64,000 nucleotides of DNA from GCA-2687025 sp964473525 (GTDB lineage Bacteria; Poribacteria; WGA-4E; GCA-2687025). The notes beneath the pieces were generated by a model. That model saw only the letters and a program-made list of their open reading frames with translations. It searched no databases and was not told the origin of the DNA. Below, piece after piece: positions 8,832-17,593 of this stretch. The position numbers and the translations under genes are program-made. How positions within the stretch are numbered: the first letter of the stretch is position 1; each line of letters begins with the position of its first letter. Location of the stretch: NCBI GenBank assembly GCA_964473525.1, contig CAYYPK010000004.1, forward strand, positions 186,001 to 250,000. Direction: 5' to 3'.

Positions 8832-9040
8832 CGGTTGGTGCCCTTCGGAGCCCGGCAAGTCTGTCACGGCGACGAGGGAGAATAGGGAACACGGTGAGAG
8901 TCCGTGGCTGCCCCGCAACGGTGATTCGGCATCCTAACGGATGCTCACGTCGAGGCCACTCAATGCCGCACGGCATCGGGGAAGGCGACGTGGACGCTCC
9001 GCGAGAGCGGCGATAAGCCCGGAGACCTGCCACTGCCCGT
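8832..9040 (+). promoter_or_regulatory. Cobalamin (B12/adenosylcobalamin) riboswitch aptamer
   Basis: The core matches the cobalamin riboswitch consensus in order. AATAGGGAACACGGTGAGAG (8881-8900) is followed by TCCGTGGCTGCCCCGCAACG (8901-8920), GGGGAAGGCGACG (8978-8990), and the B12 box AAGCCCGGAGACCTGCC (9015-9031). Outer boundaries are approximate. It lies between a strong predicted promoter and cobO, so ligand binding should lower expression of that gene. The distance from the aptamer to the cobO start (about 360 nt) is unusually long. Confidence 0.93.
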
Positions 9041-9348
9041 TTCCAGTCGTCGAGGGACGACTCGGGAATTCTCGTGATGTCGCCTCGTCGCCGTCACGCA
9101 GTGGTTTTCCCGATGATCCTCCTCGAAGACATCGGGATATTCCATGCGATGGCGCAGCGCGAGGGCTCGGCGCCCGCTCCTCGACTCCATGTTGACCGTC
9201 CGTGCGTTCGCCCACGCTCCCGGATCGTGGACTGTGGTCGGAGTTTGCCTCCCGCAGGCTGGCAAGCCCCCGAACGACCGCCGGTCAGCGCCCACGCTCG
9301 CGACGCAGACGGCAGGGGCCGCCCCTCCGCGCTCGCCCGCATGAGTAT
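9041..9348 (+). other. Long untranslated leader between the riboswitch aptamer and cobO
   Basis: This stretch of about 300 bases has no convincing gene. It holds a 7-bp hairpin, AGTCGTC-gagg-GACGACT (9045-9062), directly after the aptamer, and a CCCGATG/CATCGGG inverted repeat around 9110-9137. A 109-codon frame (9074-9403) ends in TAATG on the cobO start but has no family-like composition. Confidence 0.5.
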
Positions 9349-9394
9349 CCCTTCACACGTCGCATCACGGCGCGTACCGCGCCAGCGTGAAGGG
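9349..9394 (+). promoter_or_regulatory. Hairpin sequestering the cobO ribosome binding site
   Basis: CCCTTCAC (9349-9356) pairs perfectly with GTGAAGGG (9387-9394), enclosing a second hairpin GGCGCG-tac-CGCGCC (9369-9383). The 3' arm contains the SD sequence GAAGGG, 8 nt before the cobO ATG at 9403. It is a plausible translation-control expression platform for the upstream riboswitch. Confidence 0.55.
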
Positions 9395-9402
9395 TTTGGA
9401 TA

Positions 9403-9951
9403 ATGTCCGAGCGAAATGAGCGGCGCCGTTCCGAGCGGCCAGGACTGGTGATCGTCTACACCGGGAATGGCAAGGGGAAGACGACCGCCGCCCTGGGTCT
9501 GGCATTCCGCGCGCTGGGGACCGGCCGCAAGGTCGCGATGGTCCAGTTCATCAAGGGCAAGTGGAAGACGGGCGAGAGCGAATTCGCGCAGACGCTCCCC
9601 GATCTGACCTTCCTGGTGATGGGCGAAGGGTTCACGTGGGAGAGCGAGGATCTGTCCCGCGACAAGCGGACAGCGGAGAAAGCCTGGGAAGTCGCCGAGG
9701 GGATGATTGTCTCGGGGGAGCACTCCATCGTCATCCTCGACGAGATCACGTATGCCATGCAGTACGGCTTCCTCCCAATCGAGCGGGTAACGCAGGCGCT
9801 TCGGGATCGGCCGAAGGAGGTACACGTCGTCGTTACCGGTCGCGACGCCCCCGAGGCCGTGGTGGACATGGCGGACCTGGTGACCGAGATGCTGCCGATC
9901 AAGCACCCCTTCGACCGCGGCATCCGCGCGCAGCAGGGGATCGACTTCTAG
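9403..9951 (+). CDS. cobO: Cob(I)yrinic acid a,c-diamide adenosyltransferase
   Basis: The 182-residue product is an ATP:corrinoid adenosyltransferase of the CobA/CobO/BtuR family, which transfers the 5'-deoxyadenosyl group of ATP to cob(I)alamin or corrinoid precursors. The P-loop GNGKGKTT lies at residues 21-28. MVQFIKGKWKTGE, VILDEITYAMQYGF and VVVTGRDAP are the family's other hallmark segments, and the length is normal. The ATG at 9403 follows GAAGGG by 8 nt. A cobalamin riboswitch upstream and cobQ about 4 kb downstream support a role in B12 salvage or synthesis. Confidence 0.96.
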   Translation: MSERNERRRSERPGLVIVYTGNGKGKTTAALGLAFRALGTGRKVAMVQFIKGKWKTGESEFAQTLPDLTFLVMGEGFTWESEDLSRDKRTAEKAWEVAEGMIVSGEHSIVILDEITYAMQYGFLPIERVTQALRDRPKEVHVVVTGRDAPEAVVDMADLVTEMLPIKHPFDRGIRAQQGIDF

Positions 9952-9978
9952 TGGACGTCAGGCTGTGCGGTGCGGCGC

Positions 9979-10002
9979 CACCGGTCTGAGGACGCACCGG
10001 TG
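9979..10002. terminator. Inverted repeat between convergent genes, possible terminator
   Basis: CACCGGT (9979-9985) and ACCGGTG (9996-10002) form a 7-bp stem with a 10-nt loop between the convergent cobO and the 10019-13494 gene. There is no T tract, so intrinsic termination is uncertain. Confidence 0.3.
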
Positions 10003-10018
10003 TAGCTTCCACCGGACG

Positions 10019-12604
10019 CTACTTCCGAATGACCATTCGCCGGAGTGACCGGGCGCCGCCGGCTCGCAGTTCGTACGAGTAGACTCCGCTTGCTACCCGT
10101 TCCCCCGCATCGTTACGACCGTCCCAGTACGCAGCATCCGCTCGATCCCTGTAGTAGCCAGCATCGCGATACCCTAGATTCAGCGTTCTTACCCGCGCGC
10201 CCGTGGCGTTGTAGATGTGGATGACCACGGAGGCCCCAGCTTTCAGGTCGAACGGGATCCACGTCTCAGGGTTGAAGGGATTTGGGTAGTTCGCCAGCAG
10301 ACGCGTCGAGATCGGGGCCTGCCAGCTCAGGAAGACGAGATACCGGTGGGAGCCTTGTGACGCTTGGATGTCTCGCCCGCCACTTAGGTCGAGTGGCCGG
10401 CTGTCCTCCTCGACCCGCAGTCGGTAGCCCGGAGGCAGCGGATCCGGCCGAACCGACAACGATGCTCCCGCTTCCGCCACGCTTGCGATGATCTCCCACA
10501 CCGTGCGCCCTCGTCTCGCCGGCTCCACGCTCCGCGTTAGGCGGCTAGCGAGCCCGGCCCCCGAGGCGTAAAACTCGGTTGCCCCGGCATCGACCGTCGG
10601 CGGTTGCAGAATGTCATAGCGGTCGTGCTTGGGGGTGGCCGCATCATGCGTTCCGATTTCCACCGTGCGGCTTGTTCCGCCTGGAAGATTCAGGGAAAGT
10701 GACGCCATCCACTCAGGCTGCGGCTGGGCGGACACAGCCTGAGTCGACGGGGCCGGTGGCGTCACCCAGTTGCTCTGGGTCACAGGGATCTCGGCCCCGA
10801 CATCGGCGAAAGCCCAGTAGCCCGCGAACGGTAAGAGCGTCTCTCCCTCCAGCACTGCCTCGTAGCTAGATCCGGTCCATCTGAATATCCTGCCCGGATC
10901 GAGGTTGAGCGTGGACGCGCTAATGCCGCCAAAGATGACCCCCACGATAGTCCAGCCCTGCTCGAGGCGGATAGTGGCCGCGCTCGACTCGACGGTGTTC
11001 AAATCCACGGCTATCGGAACGGACTGAAACCCCACGGCAGCGCGAAGCGCGAAGTAACCGTCTGTGATGGGTGTCAGCGGCGTTGACCCCGAGACCGCCA
11101 CCCACTGCTGGGCGAGGGCGTCCCACCCGTAAATCCCGACGACATCTGACGGGGCAAGGCTATCGAGCGACACAGTTGCTGAACCCGGAATGGAGATGAG
11201 GTTCCACCCCGACGACAGCTGCATGTTGAGCACCGTCGGAACCGGCGCCAAGCGGATCGCGATCGGATGCGTCCCGCTGTCGAAGGTGACCGACCCGCCT
11301 GGCGCCATGGCGACGACCCCGGTCGGATGGGTCAGTTCAGAGACGTAGGATCCCAGTATAGCGTCCGAGTTGGGCCAGGACAGCGTCCACGCCGAACCGG
11401 TGGGAACGACTACTTCACCTTCCCATGTAAGGGTGTCCAACGAGCTGGACACGTGGATGATGTCCCGCTGCAACTCGTATGCGTCGCGAGTGAAATACAC
11501 CGCCGCCGCTCCTGACGGGGCGGGAGGAGTGATGATGTCTTCGGCGGGCACGTACGCATTGGACGTGTTGACCGCCGCGCCGAACGTGGCAGTCCTGGAT
11601 TCCGACCCGTTCGCCAGCGCCAGAACCCCATCCCACGCGTGCCATGCCTCCCCGGTGATGTTGAGCGCGTGCTGCGTTGGCAGCAGCGCCTGCCCCGCCT
11701 CCGTGACGCTCACTTCGTAGCGCCCGTACACGGGCGACCCGCCATTCGCGATGTCCGCCGCCGCGATGACGATGTCGGCATCAAGGGGCAAGCCTGTAAC
11801 CGAGGCTGTGGGAGTGAGGACAATTGCCCCGGCGCCCCCATCAAGTGTCACACTCTCGAGACTGCTGACAGGAGCCGAAAGCGTGAGCGTTACGGTCGCC
11901 GGTAGGTCCGCATCGTCCACGGTCGTGGGCGCCAGGGCGTACACCCGGATGCCTTCGACGCTGACGGTGACGGTGGTGGATAGCGACTGCCCGTTGGCGG
12001 ACGAGATGTCGAGGAACATCGTATATGTGCCGCGCGTCGTGGGCGTAGTTTCCCCACTCGCCACCGAGAGATCGCCAGCCGTCGACACGTCCAGCCACGA
12101 CACCGCAGGGGCCCGCTCCGTAAACGTGTAGGGCGCCTCGCCACCCAGCACGGACCCCACCGTCAGAGGCGTCGGCAACGACGCGAGACCCAGCGGGACG
12201 GCTATCGGGTCAGCCGACGGCGTGAACACCAGGTCGGCCGACCCGGTGCCGCTCGCAGCGATCGTGTGGGAGCCGCCCAGGGCGTTGTGCGTGAGTGTGA
12301 TCGTCGCGTTCTCCAGATCCAATGTAGGCGGCGTGAACGTCACATTGACTACTGCAGACAAGCCGCCAGCGACCGAGAGACTGGCTGGCGATACGACGAA
12401 CTGGGCGCTGTCCGAGGAGGCGTTCACCTCGAGAGTGTCGGCGCCGTCGTTGGTCACCGTGATCTGCTTGGCGGCAGGAGCGCCGGACGCCACGAGGCCG
12501 AAGTCGAGGGTGGCTGGTGACGCCGCGAACCGCTGCTTTACGGTGGATAGGCCCCAGTCAGCGTCCGATTCACTGGTAGGGAAGTCCGTGACCTGTGCGA
12601 GGTC
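10019..12604 (-). CDS. C-terminal part of a giant exported TolB-propeller/Ig/YPNPFNPETW-tail protein (after frameshift)
   Basis: This frame continues the propeller gene at 12538-13494. In order it encodes the last TolB blade (GDLAQVTDFPTSESDADW), an ASH/choice-of-anchor-like domain (ASPATLDFGLVASGAPAAKQ), a cadherin/Ig-like domain around APYTFTERAPAVSWLDVS, further beta domains, and a C-terminal FlgD/T9SS-like module beginning LLANYPNPFNPETWIPFDL and containing YWDGRNDAGERVASGVYSYE. That tail is characteristic of exported proteins of Poribacteria and related phyla. The open frame extends to 12892, but the residues before about 12604 are antisense-like and do not belong. Joining the two frames gives 1158 residues. 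It is probably a large surface or secreted protein. Confidence 0.8.
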   Translation of the reverse strand, partial: DLAQVTDFPTSESDADWGLSTVKQRFAASPATLDFGLVASGAPAAKQITVTNDGADTLEVNASSDSAQFVVSPASLSVAGGLSAVVNVTFTPPTLDLENATITLTHNALGGSHTIAASGTGSADLVFTPSADPIAVPLGLASLPTPLTVGSVLGGEAPYTFTERAPAVSWLDVSTAGDLSVASGETTPTTRGTYTMFLDISSANGQSLSTTVTVSVEGIRVYALAPTTVDDADLPATVTLTLSAPVSSLESVTLDGGAGAIVLTPTASVTGLPLDADIVIAAADIANGGSPVYGRYEVSVTEAGQALLPTQHALNITGEAWHAWDGVLALANGSESRTATFGAAVNTSNAYVPAEDIITPPAPSGAAAVYFTRDAYELQRDIIHVSSSLDTLTWEGEVVVPTGSAWTLSWPNSDAILGSYVSELTHPTGVVAMAPGGSVTFDSGTHPIAIRLAPVPTVLNMQLSSGWNLISIPGSATVSLDSLAPSDVVGIYGWDALAQQWVAVSGSTPLTPITDGYFALRAAVGFQSVPIAVDLNTVESSAATIRLEQGWTIVGVIFGGISASTLNLDPGRIFRWTGSSYEAVLEGETLLPFAGYWAFADVGAEIPVTQSNWVTPPAPSTQAVSAQPQPEWMASLSLNLPGGTSRTVEIGTHDAATPKHDRYDILQPPTVDAGATEFYASGAGLASRLTRSVEPARRGRTVWEIIASVAEAGASLSVRPDPLPPGYRLRVEEDSRPLDLSGGRDIQASQGSHRYLVFLSWQAPISTRLLANYPNPFNPETWIPFDLKAGASVVIHIYNATGARVRTLNLGYRDAGYYRDRADAAYWDGRNDAGERVASGVYSYELRAGGARSLRRMVIRK

Positions 12605-13494
12605 CCCGTGTCGATATTCACCGACCACAGATTCCACGGGAGTTCGGCGTCTTGGTCCAAGGAACTGAACAGAATATCCGTGCCGTCTGGGGACCATGAA
12701 GGCGTTGCGTCGTGCCGCTGGTTGCCTGTCAGATTGGTGTGGAGCCCAGTGGAAGGATCGACGATGAAGATCGCACCGTTGCCGCCCTCCTGTTGCTGCC
12801 AGGCGACTTTCTCGCCATCGGGAGACCACGCCGGGTGGGTGCCGTCGTACTCTCGATCCATATGCACATCTGTCTCCATGTCCAACGTCCATACGCTGTA
12901 CGGGCTCCCGGCGACGTACGCGATCACATTGCCGCTCGACCAGGCTGGCTCTATCTCGTTTTCAGTATCCTCCGTCAGCCGGTCCATCTGAAGCGTATTC
13001 ACGTCCACGGTCCAGAGACTCTTTGGGTAAGAGCCGCCCTCGACCCTCCGGCTAAACGCGAGCTTAGCTCCATCCGGCGACCACGTTGGATAGCGATCTT
13101 CCGCGAGACCGTCCGTCAACTGCGTAAGGGCTCCGGTACCCACGTCAACCATGAAAATGCTGATCAGTGGGGCGCCTTCCCGGCCTACCGACACGAAGGC
13201 GATCTTCTCGCCATCCGGCGACCAGACAGGCTCGACATCAAGCCCTAGATCGTCAGTGATCTGGATGAGATCACCAGAAACTGGCTCAAACGTCCAGATG
13301 CTGGCAGATACCAGGGTGTCCCCGCTGCGGCTCATGGCGATCATCGGTATCGCCTGGCCGTGGGCGAATCCGGGCGTGAGGATGACGCCCGCGATTAGCG
13401 CGATTAGAGTGCCAATCGCCATCCAACCGATAGTTAGGCGTCGGTCGCGAATCGGTGTTGACGCCGTAGTCGGCGCGGAGGCTACGTAACTCAT
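12538..13494 (-). CDS. N-terminal part of the same giant protein: signal anchor and TolB-like WD propeller
   Basis: The product begins with an N-terminal hydrophobic segment (IGWMAIGTLIALIAGVILTPGFAHG) as a signal or anchor. Repeated TolB/PD40 blades follow, each with WSPDG: EPVWSPDGEKIAFVS, YPTWSPDGAKLAFSR, HPAWSPDGEKVAWQQ and TPSWSPDGTDILFSS. The last proper codons read LWSVNIDTG, then the frame runs into TSHRSRTSLPVNRT and stops at 12538. The next blade continues in another frame from the C run at 12604-12607, so one base is missing there. GGGAGA precedes the ATG. Confidence 0.82.
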   Translation of the reverse strand: MSYVASAPTTASTPIRDRRLTIGWMAIGTLIALIAGVILTPGFAHGQAIPMIAMSRSGDTLVSASIWTFEPVSGDLIQITDDLGLDVEPVWSPDGEKIAFVSVGREGAPLISIFMVDVGTGALTQLTDGLAEDRYPTWSPDGAKLAFSRRVEGGSYPKSLWTVDVNTLQMDRLTEDTENEIEPAWSSGNVIAYVAGSPYSVWTLDMETDVHMDREYDGTHPAWSPDGEKVAWQQQEGGNGAIFIVDPSTGLHTNLTGNQRHDATPSWSPDGTDILFSSLDQDAELPWNLWSVNIDTGTSHRSRTSLPVNRTLTGAYPP

Positions 13495-13763
13495 TATGTT
13501 CTCCCGCTCCCCGCCCAGATGCCTGTCCGGATCCGGCCAGATACAGTCGCCACACGAACGCCTCGGCCGTCTACTCCCCGCCGCGCGCCTTCGACCAAGC
13601 GCGAAGATCCTCTACGTGTAGACTAACATTACATGAGGCGCGCCGCTAGCGCCAGCTTGGGTGTGAGGCGGAGCTGCCGCCGAGGACGTGCAGATTGATG
13701 CGGGGGGACCACGTCGGCGTGGTAGACTCCGCCCAGTCTGTCCGCGATGAGAGGATGGCGTTG

Positions 13764-15296
13764 ATGTTAGCTCCCGCGATCATGGTCCAGGGCACGGCGT
13801 CAGATGCGGGGAAGAGCCTCTTCGTTACTGGGCTGTGTCGCCTGTTCCGCGACGAGGGGTTGAGCGTTGCGCCGTTCAAGTCGCAGAACATGTCCCTGAA
13901 TTCCGCCGTCACGCCTGATGGACTCGAGATCGGCCGCGCGCAGGCGGTGCAAGCTGCGGCTGCCGGGATCGCTCCCACCGTCGAGATGAACCCAGTGCTC
14001 CTGAAACCCGAGGGCAATGCCAGATCCCAAGTCGTCGTGATGGGCAAGCCCATTGGAAGCGAGAGCGCGTGGGACTACGACGGTCGCAGAGCGTACTTCC
14101 AGCAGGTAGTAGCGGACTGCCTGTCGTCGCTACGCGAGCAGCACGATCTGGTGATTATCGAGGGCGCCGGTAGCCCCGCCGAGGTGAACCTCAAGGACCG
14201 CGATGTCGCGAACATGTACGTGGCGAAGCTGGCGGACGCTCCCGTGCTCCTCGTCGGAGACATCGACAAGGGCGGCGTTTTCGCGTCCTTCGTGGGCACG
14301 ATGGCGCTCCTCGACCCTGACGAGAGAGACCGAGTCGCCGCCTTCGTCGTGAACAAGTTCCGCGGCGACGTGGCGCTGCTGCAACCGGGACTCGACTTCC
14401 TCACCAGATATACGGGCAAGCCGACACTTGGAGTGCTGCCATATGTGCGCGGGCTGAAGATCGCCGACGAGGACTCCGTGTCTCTCGAGGATCGGCGCGG
14501 GAGATATCGTCCTGGATACGACCAGATCGACATCGCCGTCGTCCGTGTGCCGCGCATCTCGAACTACGACGATGTGTTGGCGCTAGAACACGAGCCAAAG
14601 GTCGTCGTCCGGTTCGTCGAGACGGCGGAGGACGCTGAGGGCGCAGACCTCGTCATCCTGCCGGGCTCCAAGAACACCGTCCTGGACCTGGAGTGGTTGC
14701 GGCACGTGGGGGTCGCCGACGTCGTGACACGACGGGCCAAGAACGGTGAGCCGGTCCTCGGCATCTGCGGGGGCTGCCAGATGCTAGGTGAGATCATCGA
14801 GGATCCGCACGGCGTCGAGTCAACCGAACCGAGCGTGCGGGGTTTGGGGCTGCTGCCGCTGCGAACGCGGTTCGCGCGCGAGAAGACCACCGCGAAGGTT
14901 GAGGTCCGACGCGCGACATCTGGCCCGCTGCTGGGCGACGCCTCCTCCAATGAGACCCTGAGCGGCTACGAGATACACATGGGGGTCGTGGAGCATGTAG
15001 CGTCGTCCGCGGGGGCGTACGAGATCGTGTCCCGAAGCGGCGCGTCCACGTCCGTGTCCGACGGGGCAACCGACGAGACGGGCGCGGTTGTCGGGACGAT
15101 GGTACACGGGTTGCTGGACAACCCCTCCGTCCGGGCGGATCTGCTAACCGCGCTCGCGCGTCGAAAGGGGTTGGCCTACGAACATGGGACGGGTGGCCTG
15201 GCGTCGGCGGACGACGAATACGACCGCCTGGCGGACGCCGTCCGCGAGTCGATGGACCTCGATATGCTGTGGCGGATAGCTGGTATCACGCGCTGA
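13764..15296 (+). CDS. cobQ: Cobyric acid synthase (adenosylcobyrinate a,c-diamide amidase)
   Basis: The 510-residue product amidates four corrinoid side chains using glutamine and ATP. The N-terminal dethiobiotin-synthetase-like domain begins AIMVQGTASDAGKSLFVTGL and contains PFKSQNMSLNS and a GRAQAVQAAA segment. The C-terminal class I glutamine amidotransferase domain has GICGGCQMLG with its nucleophilic Cys, and a late catalytic His in GYEIHMG. The ATG at 13764 is chosen because GAGAGG lies 9 nt upstream and the family starts close to the MVQGT motif. ATG 13755 and TTG 13695 are in-frame alternatives. Confidence 0.95.
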   Translation: MLAPAIMVQGTASDAGKSLFVTGLCRLFRDEGLSVAPFKSQNMSLNSAVTPDGLEIGRAQAVQAAAAGIAPTVEMNPVLLKPEGNARSQVVVMGKPIGSESAWDYDGRRAYFQQVVADCLSSLREQHDLVIIEGAGSPAEVNLKDRDVANMYVAKLADAPVLLVGDIDKGGVFASFVGTMALLDPDERDRVAAFVVNKFRGDVALLQPGLDFLTRYTGKPTLGVLPYVRGLKIADEDSVSLEDRRGRYRPGYDQIDIAVVRVPRISNYDDVLALEHEPKVVVRFVETAEDAEGADLVILPGSKNTVLDLEWLRHVGVADVVTRRAKNGEPVLGICGGCQMLGEIIEDPHGVESTEPSVRGLGLLPLRTRFAREKTTAKVEVRRATSGPLLGDASSNETLSGYEIHMGVVEHVASSAGAYEIVSRSGASTSVSDGATDETGAVVGTMVHGLLDNPSVRADLLTALARRKGLAYEHGTGGLASADDEYDRLADAVRESMDLDMLWRIAGITR

Positions 15297-15318
15297 TAGG
15301 CAACGCTGGTAGCCCTGA

Positions 15319-16194
15319 CTACTTCTCGACCCGGTAAAGGCGACTCGTTGATCGGAGGATCAGCGAGTTCCCGGCGACGGCGGGCGAGGCGCGGAAGCTG
15401 CCGTCAAGCTGGTTCTCCGCGAGCAACTCGAAGTCCCTCGACGCGGAGATGACGGACACCTTCCCCTCGCTGCTGGCGAAGTAGATATTGCCGCCGCCAT
15501 ACACGGGCGAGGCCCAGGGTTCTCCGCCGACCCGCTCTCGCCACACTTCCTGCCCGGTCTTCGCCTCCAGGCACGAGACGACGCCACTCTCACTGATGTA
15601 GAAGATCAGCTCCCCAACAAGCAGGGGCGATGGCATGCCGGGGCTACCGCGGCGCGCGCTCCACTCAATGTGCGTGTCCGTGACGTCCCCGACGCCCGTG
15701 GGTCGCACCGCCAGCAAGCGGCTGTCGAGTCCGGTGATGAAGTACACGAGGTCGTGGTCGTACATGGGCCGGCACGCGACGTTGAACCCGCCGACGTGCC
15801 GCACGCGCCAGAGTTCCTCACCGCTCGCGGGATCGTACGAGATGGTCGCCTCGGCCGCAGGGCTGACGAGTTGTCGTCGGCCTCGATGGTCGATGAGCGT
15901 CGCCGTGGCGTACGACTTCCGGCTGTCGTTCGGCTTCTCCTTCGCGGTCTCCTCCACCTCCGCTGGAGTGGCGCTGAACCCTAGCGCCTCCATCGCGGAG
16001 GCCAAGTCGGAATCGACATTGCGGTCCTCCCTCCAGCGCGTGTCGCCCGTGCGCTTGTCGAGGGCAACTGCGAACTGATTCCAATAGCGCCCAGAATCGT
16101 CCGACGATGGACCGTCGTCCGCGTGCGCCATGTTCCAGGTGACGAGCGCGGCGACGAAGGCGAGCGCTAGAAAGGGCAGCCCGTTGCGCCCCAT
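15319..16194 (-). CDS. Exported PQQ/BamB-like beta-propeller repeat protein
   Basis: The 291-residue product has a signal peptide (MGRNGLPFLALAFVAALVTWNMAHA). PQQ-type propeller repeats follow, including VALDKRTGDTRWRED, SYDPASGEELWRVRHV, CLEAKTGQEVWRERVG and GNIYFASSEGKVSVIS. With about five blades visible it is shorter than a full eight-bladed BamB, and lacks its lipobox. It is probably periplasmic. No catalytic PQQ-dehydrogenase residues can be assigned. Confidence 0.85.
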   Translation of the reverse strand: MGRNGLPFLALAFVAALVTWNMAHADDGPSSDDSGRYWNQFAVALDKRTGDTRWREDRNVDSDLASAMEALGFSATPAEVEETAKEKPNDSRKSYATATLIDHRGRRQLVSPAAEATISYDPASGEELWRVRHVGGFNVACRPMYDHDLVYFITGLDSRLLAVRPTGVGDVTDTHIEWSARRGSPGMPSPLLVGELIFYISESGVVSCLEAKTGQEVWRERVGGEPWASPVYGGGNIYFASSEGKVSVISASRDFELLAENQLDGSFRASPAVAGNSLILRSTSRLYRVEK

Positions 16195-16362
16195 GGGATG
16201 GCGTCCTTTCGGCGGCTATCGGCTAGCGTCAGGGACCAGACCGCCTGTGCTCAAGGTCGGCCGCCACGCTGTAGACGGCGTGGCGTTTGCGTCAGGCTGG
16301 CCATGGCGGTAGGTTGTGCGTGGGTTCGCGCGCGCCGCGCGTGAGTACAGAAGAGGGACATC

Positions 16363-16740
16363 ATGCTGGCCAAAGGCGCTGCGAGGTCGTCCGCAATCAT
16401 CATCGCCGCCCTCGGCGCCCTCAGGATGCTGCTGGCGGCGCGAGAACAGATGAAGAGCGGCAGCCAGGACGCCCTGATAGCGATCTTCACGTCGGGACTG
16501 ATCCTGGCGGGAGCCTACGGCGTCTACCGCATGAACCGGATCGCCGCGTCCGCGCTCCTCGTGTTTTCCGCTCTGCTCGTCGTGATGGCGATCATGGACG
16601 CCTCCGTAGGCGCGCTTGGCGTCGCGGGCGTGGCGCTGTTCACGCTGATTGTCGGTTGTGGGACTGCCGCTGCCTGGGCCGGAGGAGGCAGGGCGAGGCG
16701 GCAGGTCCATCGTGATGTCCCGCACGAGCACGTGCACTAG
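16363..16740 (+). CDS. Small multipass membrane protein, function unknown
   Basis: The 125-residue product has hydrophobic segments at about residues 9-26, 39-55, 60-79 and 83-105, followed by a basic, His-containing tail (RARRQVHRDVPHEHVH). GGGAcatc precedes the ATG. I do not recognise a family. It lies between a divergent PQQ protein and the comF gene. Confidence 0.7.
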   Translation: MLAKGAARSSAIIIAALGALRMLLAAREQMKSGSQDALIAIFTSGLILAGAYGVYRMNRIAASALLVFSALLVVMAIMDASVGALGVAGVALFTLIVGCGTAAAWAGGGRARRQVHRDVPHEHVH

Positions 16741-16803
16741 GCGCCAACCTACGCTCGGGCAAGCCGCGGCTGCAACGGACAGTGGCGAGCCCAATACTTC
16801 TCA

Positions 16804-17589
16804 GTGACCCCAGCCGCCATGCCGCCGCCCCACGCCATCCGATCCGCTCTCTCGTCGCTGGGAGAAGGACTTCTCCACTGGGCGTTCCCGGACGCCTGCC
16901 GTAGCTGCGAGGCTCCGCTTGGATTCTCGCCAACGCTGTGCCCTACCTGCTGGCGTGGTATCCAGACGTGGGGGAGGCTACAGGACAGCGCCCTCGACCC
17001 CGCGAGCCCGATGGCGACCCGCGCTGCCACACGGTACATGGGCGCCGCGCGCGAGGCGATCCTCGCTATGAAGCTGGACGCGCGACCAGGACTGTCACGC
17101 CGGCTGGCCCACCTGATTGCCGACATCACGCCCACTCTCTACGACTGGCGCGAGTACAGCGCGCTCATCCCCATCCCCAGCCATCGGGTGCGGCGCGCCG
17201 AGCGTGGATTCAGCCAGACGCAGTTGCTCGCGAAGTGGCTGGGTAGACGCGTCGGTCTGCCCGTACAGTCGAGCTGGTTGCGCCGCGTGAAGGCGACGAC
17301 GCCCCTCAGCCGCCTCGAAGGCCCAGACGCCCGCCGCCTGGAGGTGGAAGGCGCGTTCCGGTGCGCGAGGATTCCCGAGGCATGGGAGGACAAGCCGGCG
17401 CTGCTGCTGGACGACATCGTCACCACGGGCGCCACGACAGCCGAAGCCGCGCGCGTTCTCCGCGAGGCCGGGCTGACGTACGTCGACGTGGTCTGCGTCG
17501 CCCGCACCATACCGGACCCGCCCGACGTGGACGACGACCTAGCCGACACCGGAGACGCTGACGACGCCTCCCCGCACGTGATACCCTAG
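16804..17589 (+). CDS. comF: ComF family phosphoribosyltransferase-like protein
   Basis: The 261-residue protein begins, after a short lead, with a Zn-ribbon-like pair CRSC...CPTC (about residues 33-52). The double-zinc region precedes a PRTase domain with SALIPIPSHRVRRAERGFSQ and the PRPP loop ALLLDDIVTTGATT near residue 200. ComF proteins aid DNA uptake during competence. The start is a GTG at 16804; ATG 16819 is an alternative. The acidic C-terminal tail (DVDDDLADTGDADD) is extra. recX begins 4 nt after the stop. Confidence 0.92.
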   Translation: MTPAAMPPPHAIRSALSSLGEGLLHWAFPDACRSCEAPLGFSPTLCPTCWRGIQTWGRLQDSALDPASPMATRAATRYMGAAREAILAMKLDARPGLSRRLAHLIADITPTLYDWREYSALIPIPSHRVRRAERGFSQTQLLAKWLGRRVGLPVQSSWLRRVKATTPLSRLEGPDARRLEVEGAFRCARIPEAWEDKPALLLDDIVTTGATTAEAARVLREAGLTYVDVVCVARTIPDPPDVDDDLADTGDADDASPHVIP

Positions 17590-17593
17590 AGCT

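Noticed and set aside
9074..9403. 109-codon frame ending in TAATG on the cobO start
   Set aside because: It covers the structured leader and has a composition unlike the neighbours; the overlap is noted but not enough to call a gene.
12605..12892. N-terminal extension of the C-terminal part of the giant protein
   Set aside because: These residues lie over the TolB propeller coding in another frame and have no domain character. The true N-terminus is in the 13494 frame.
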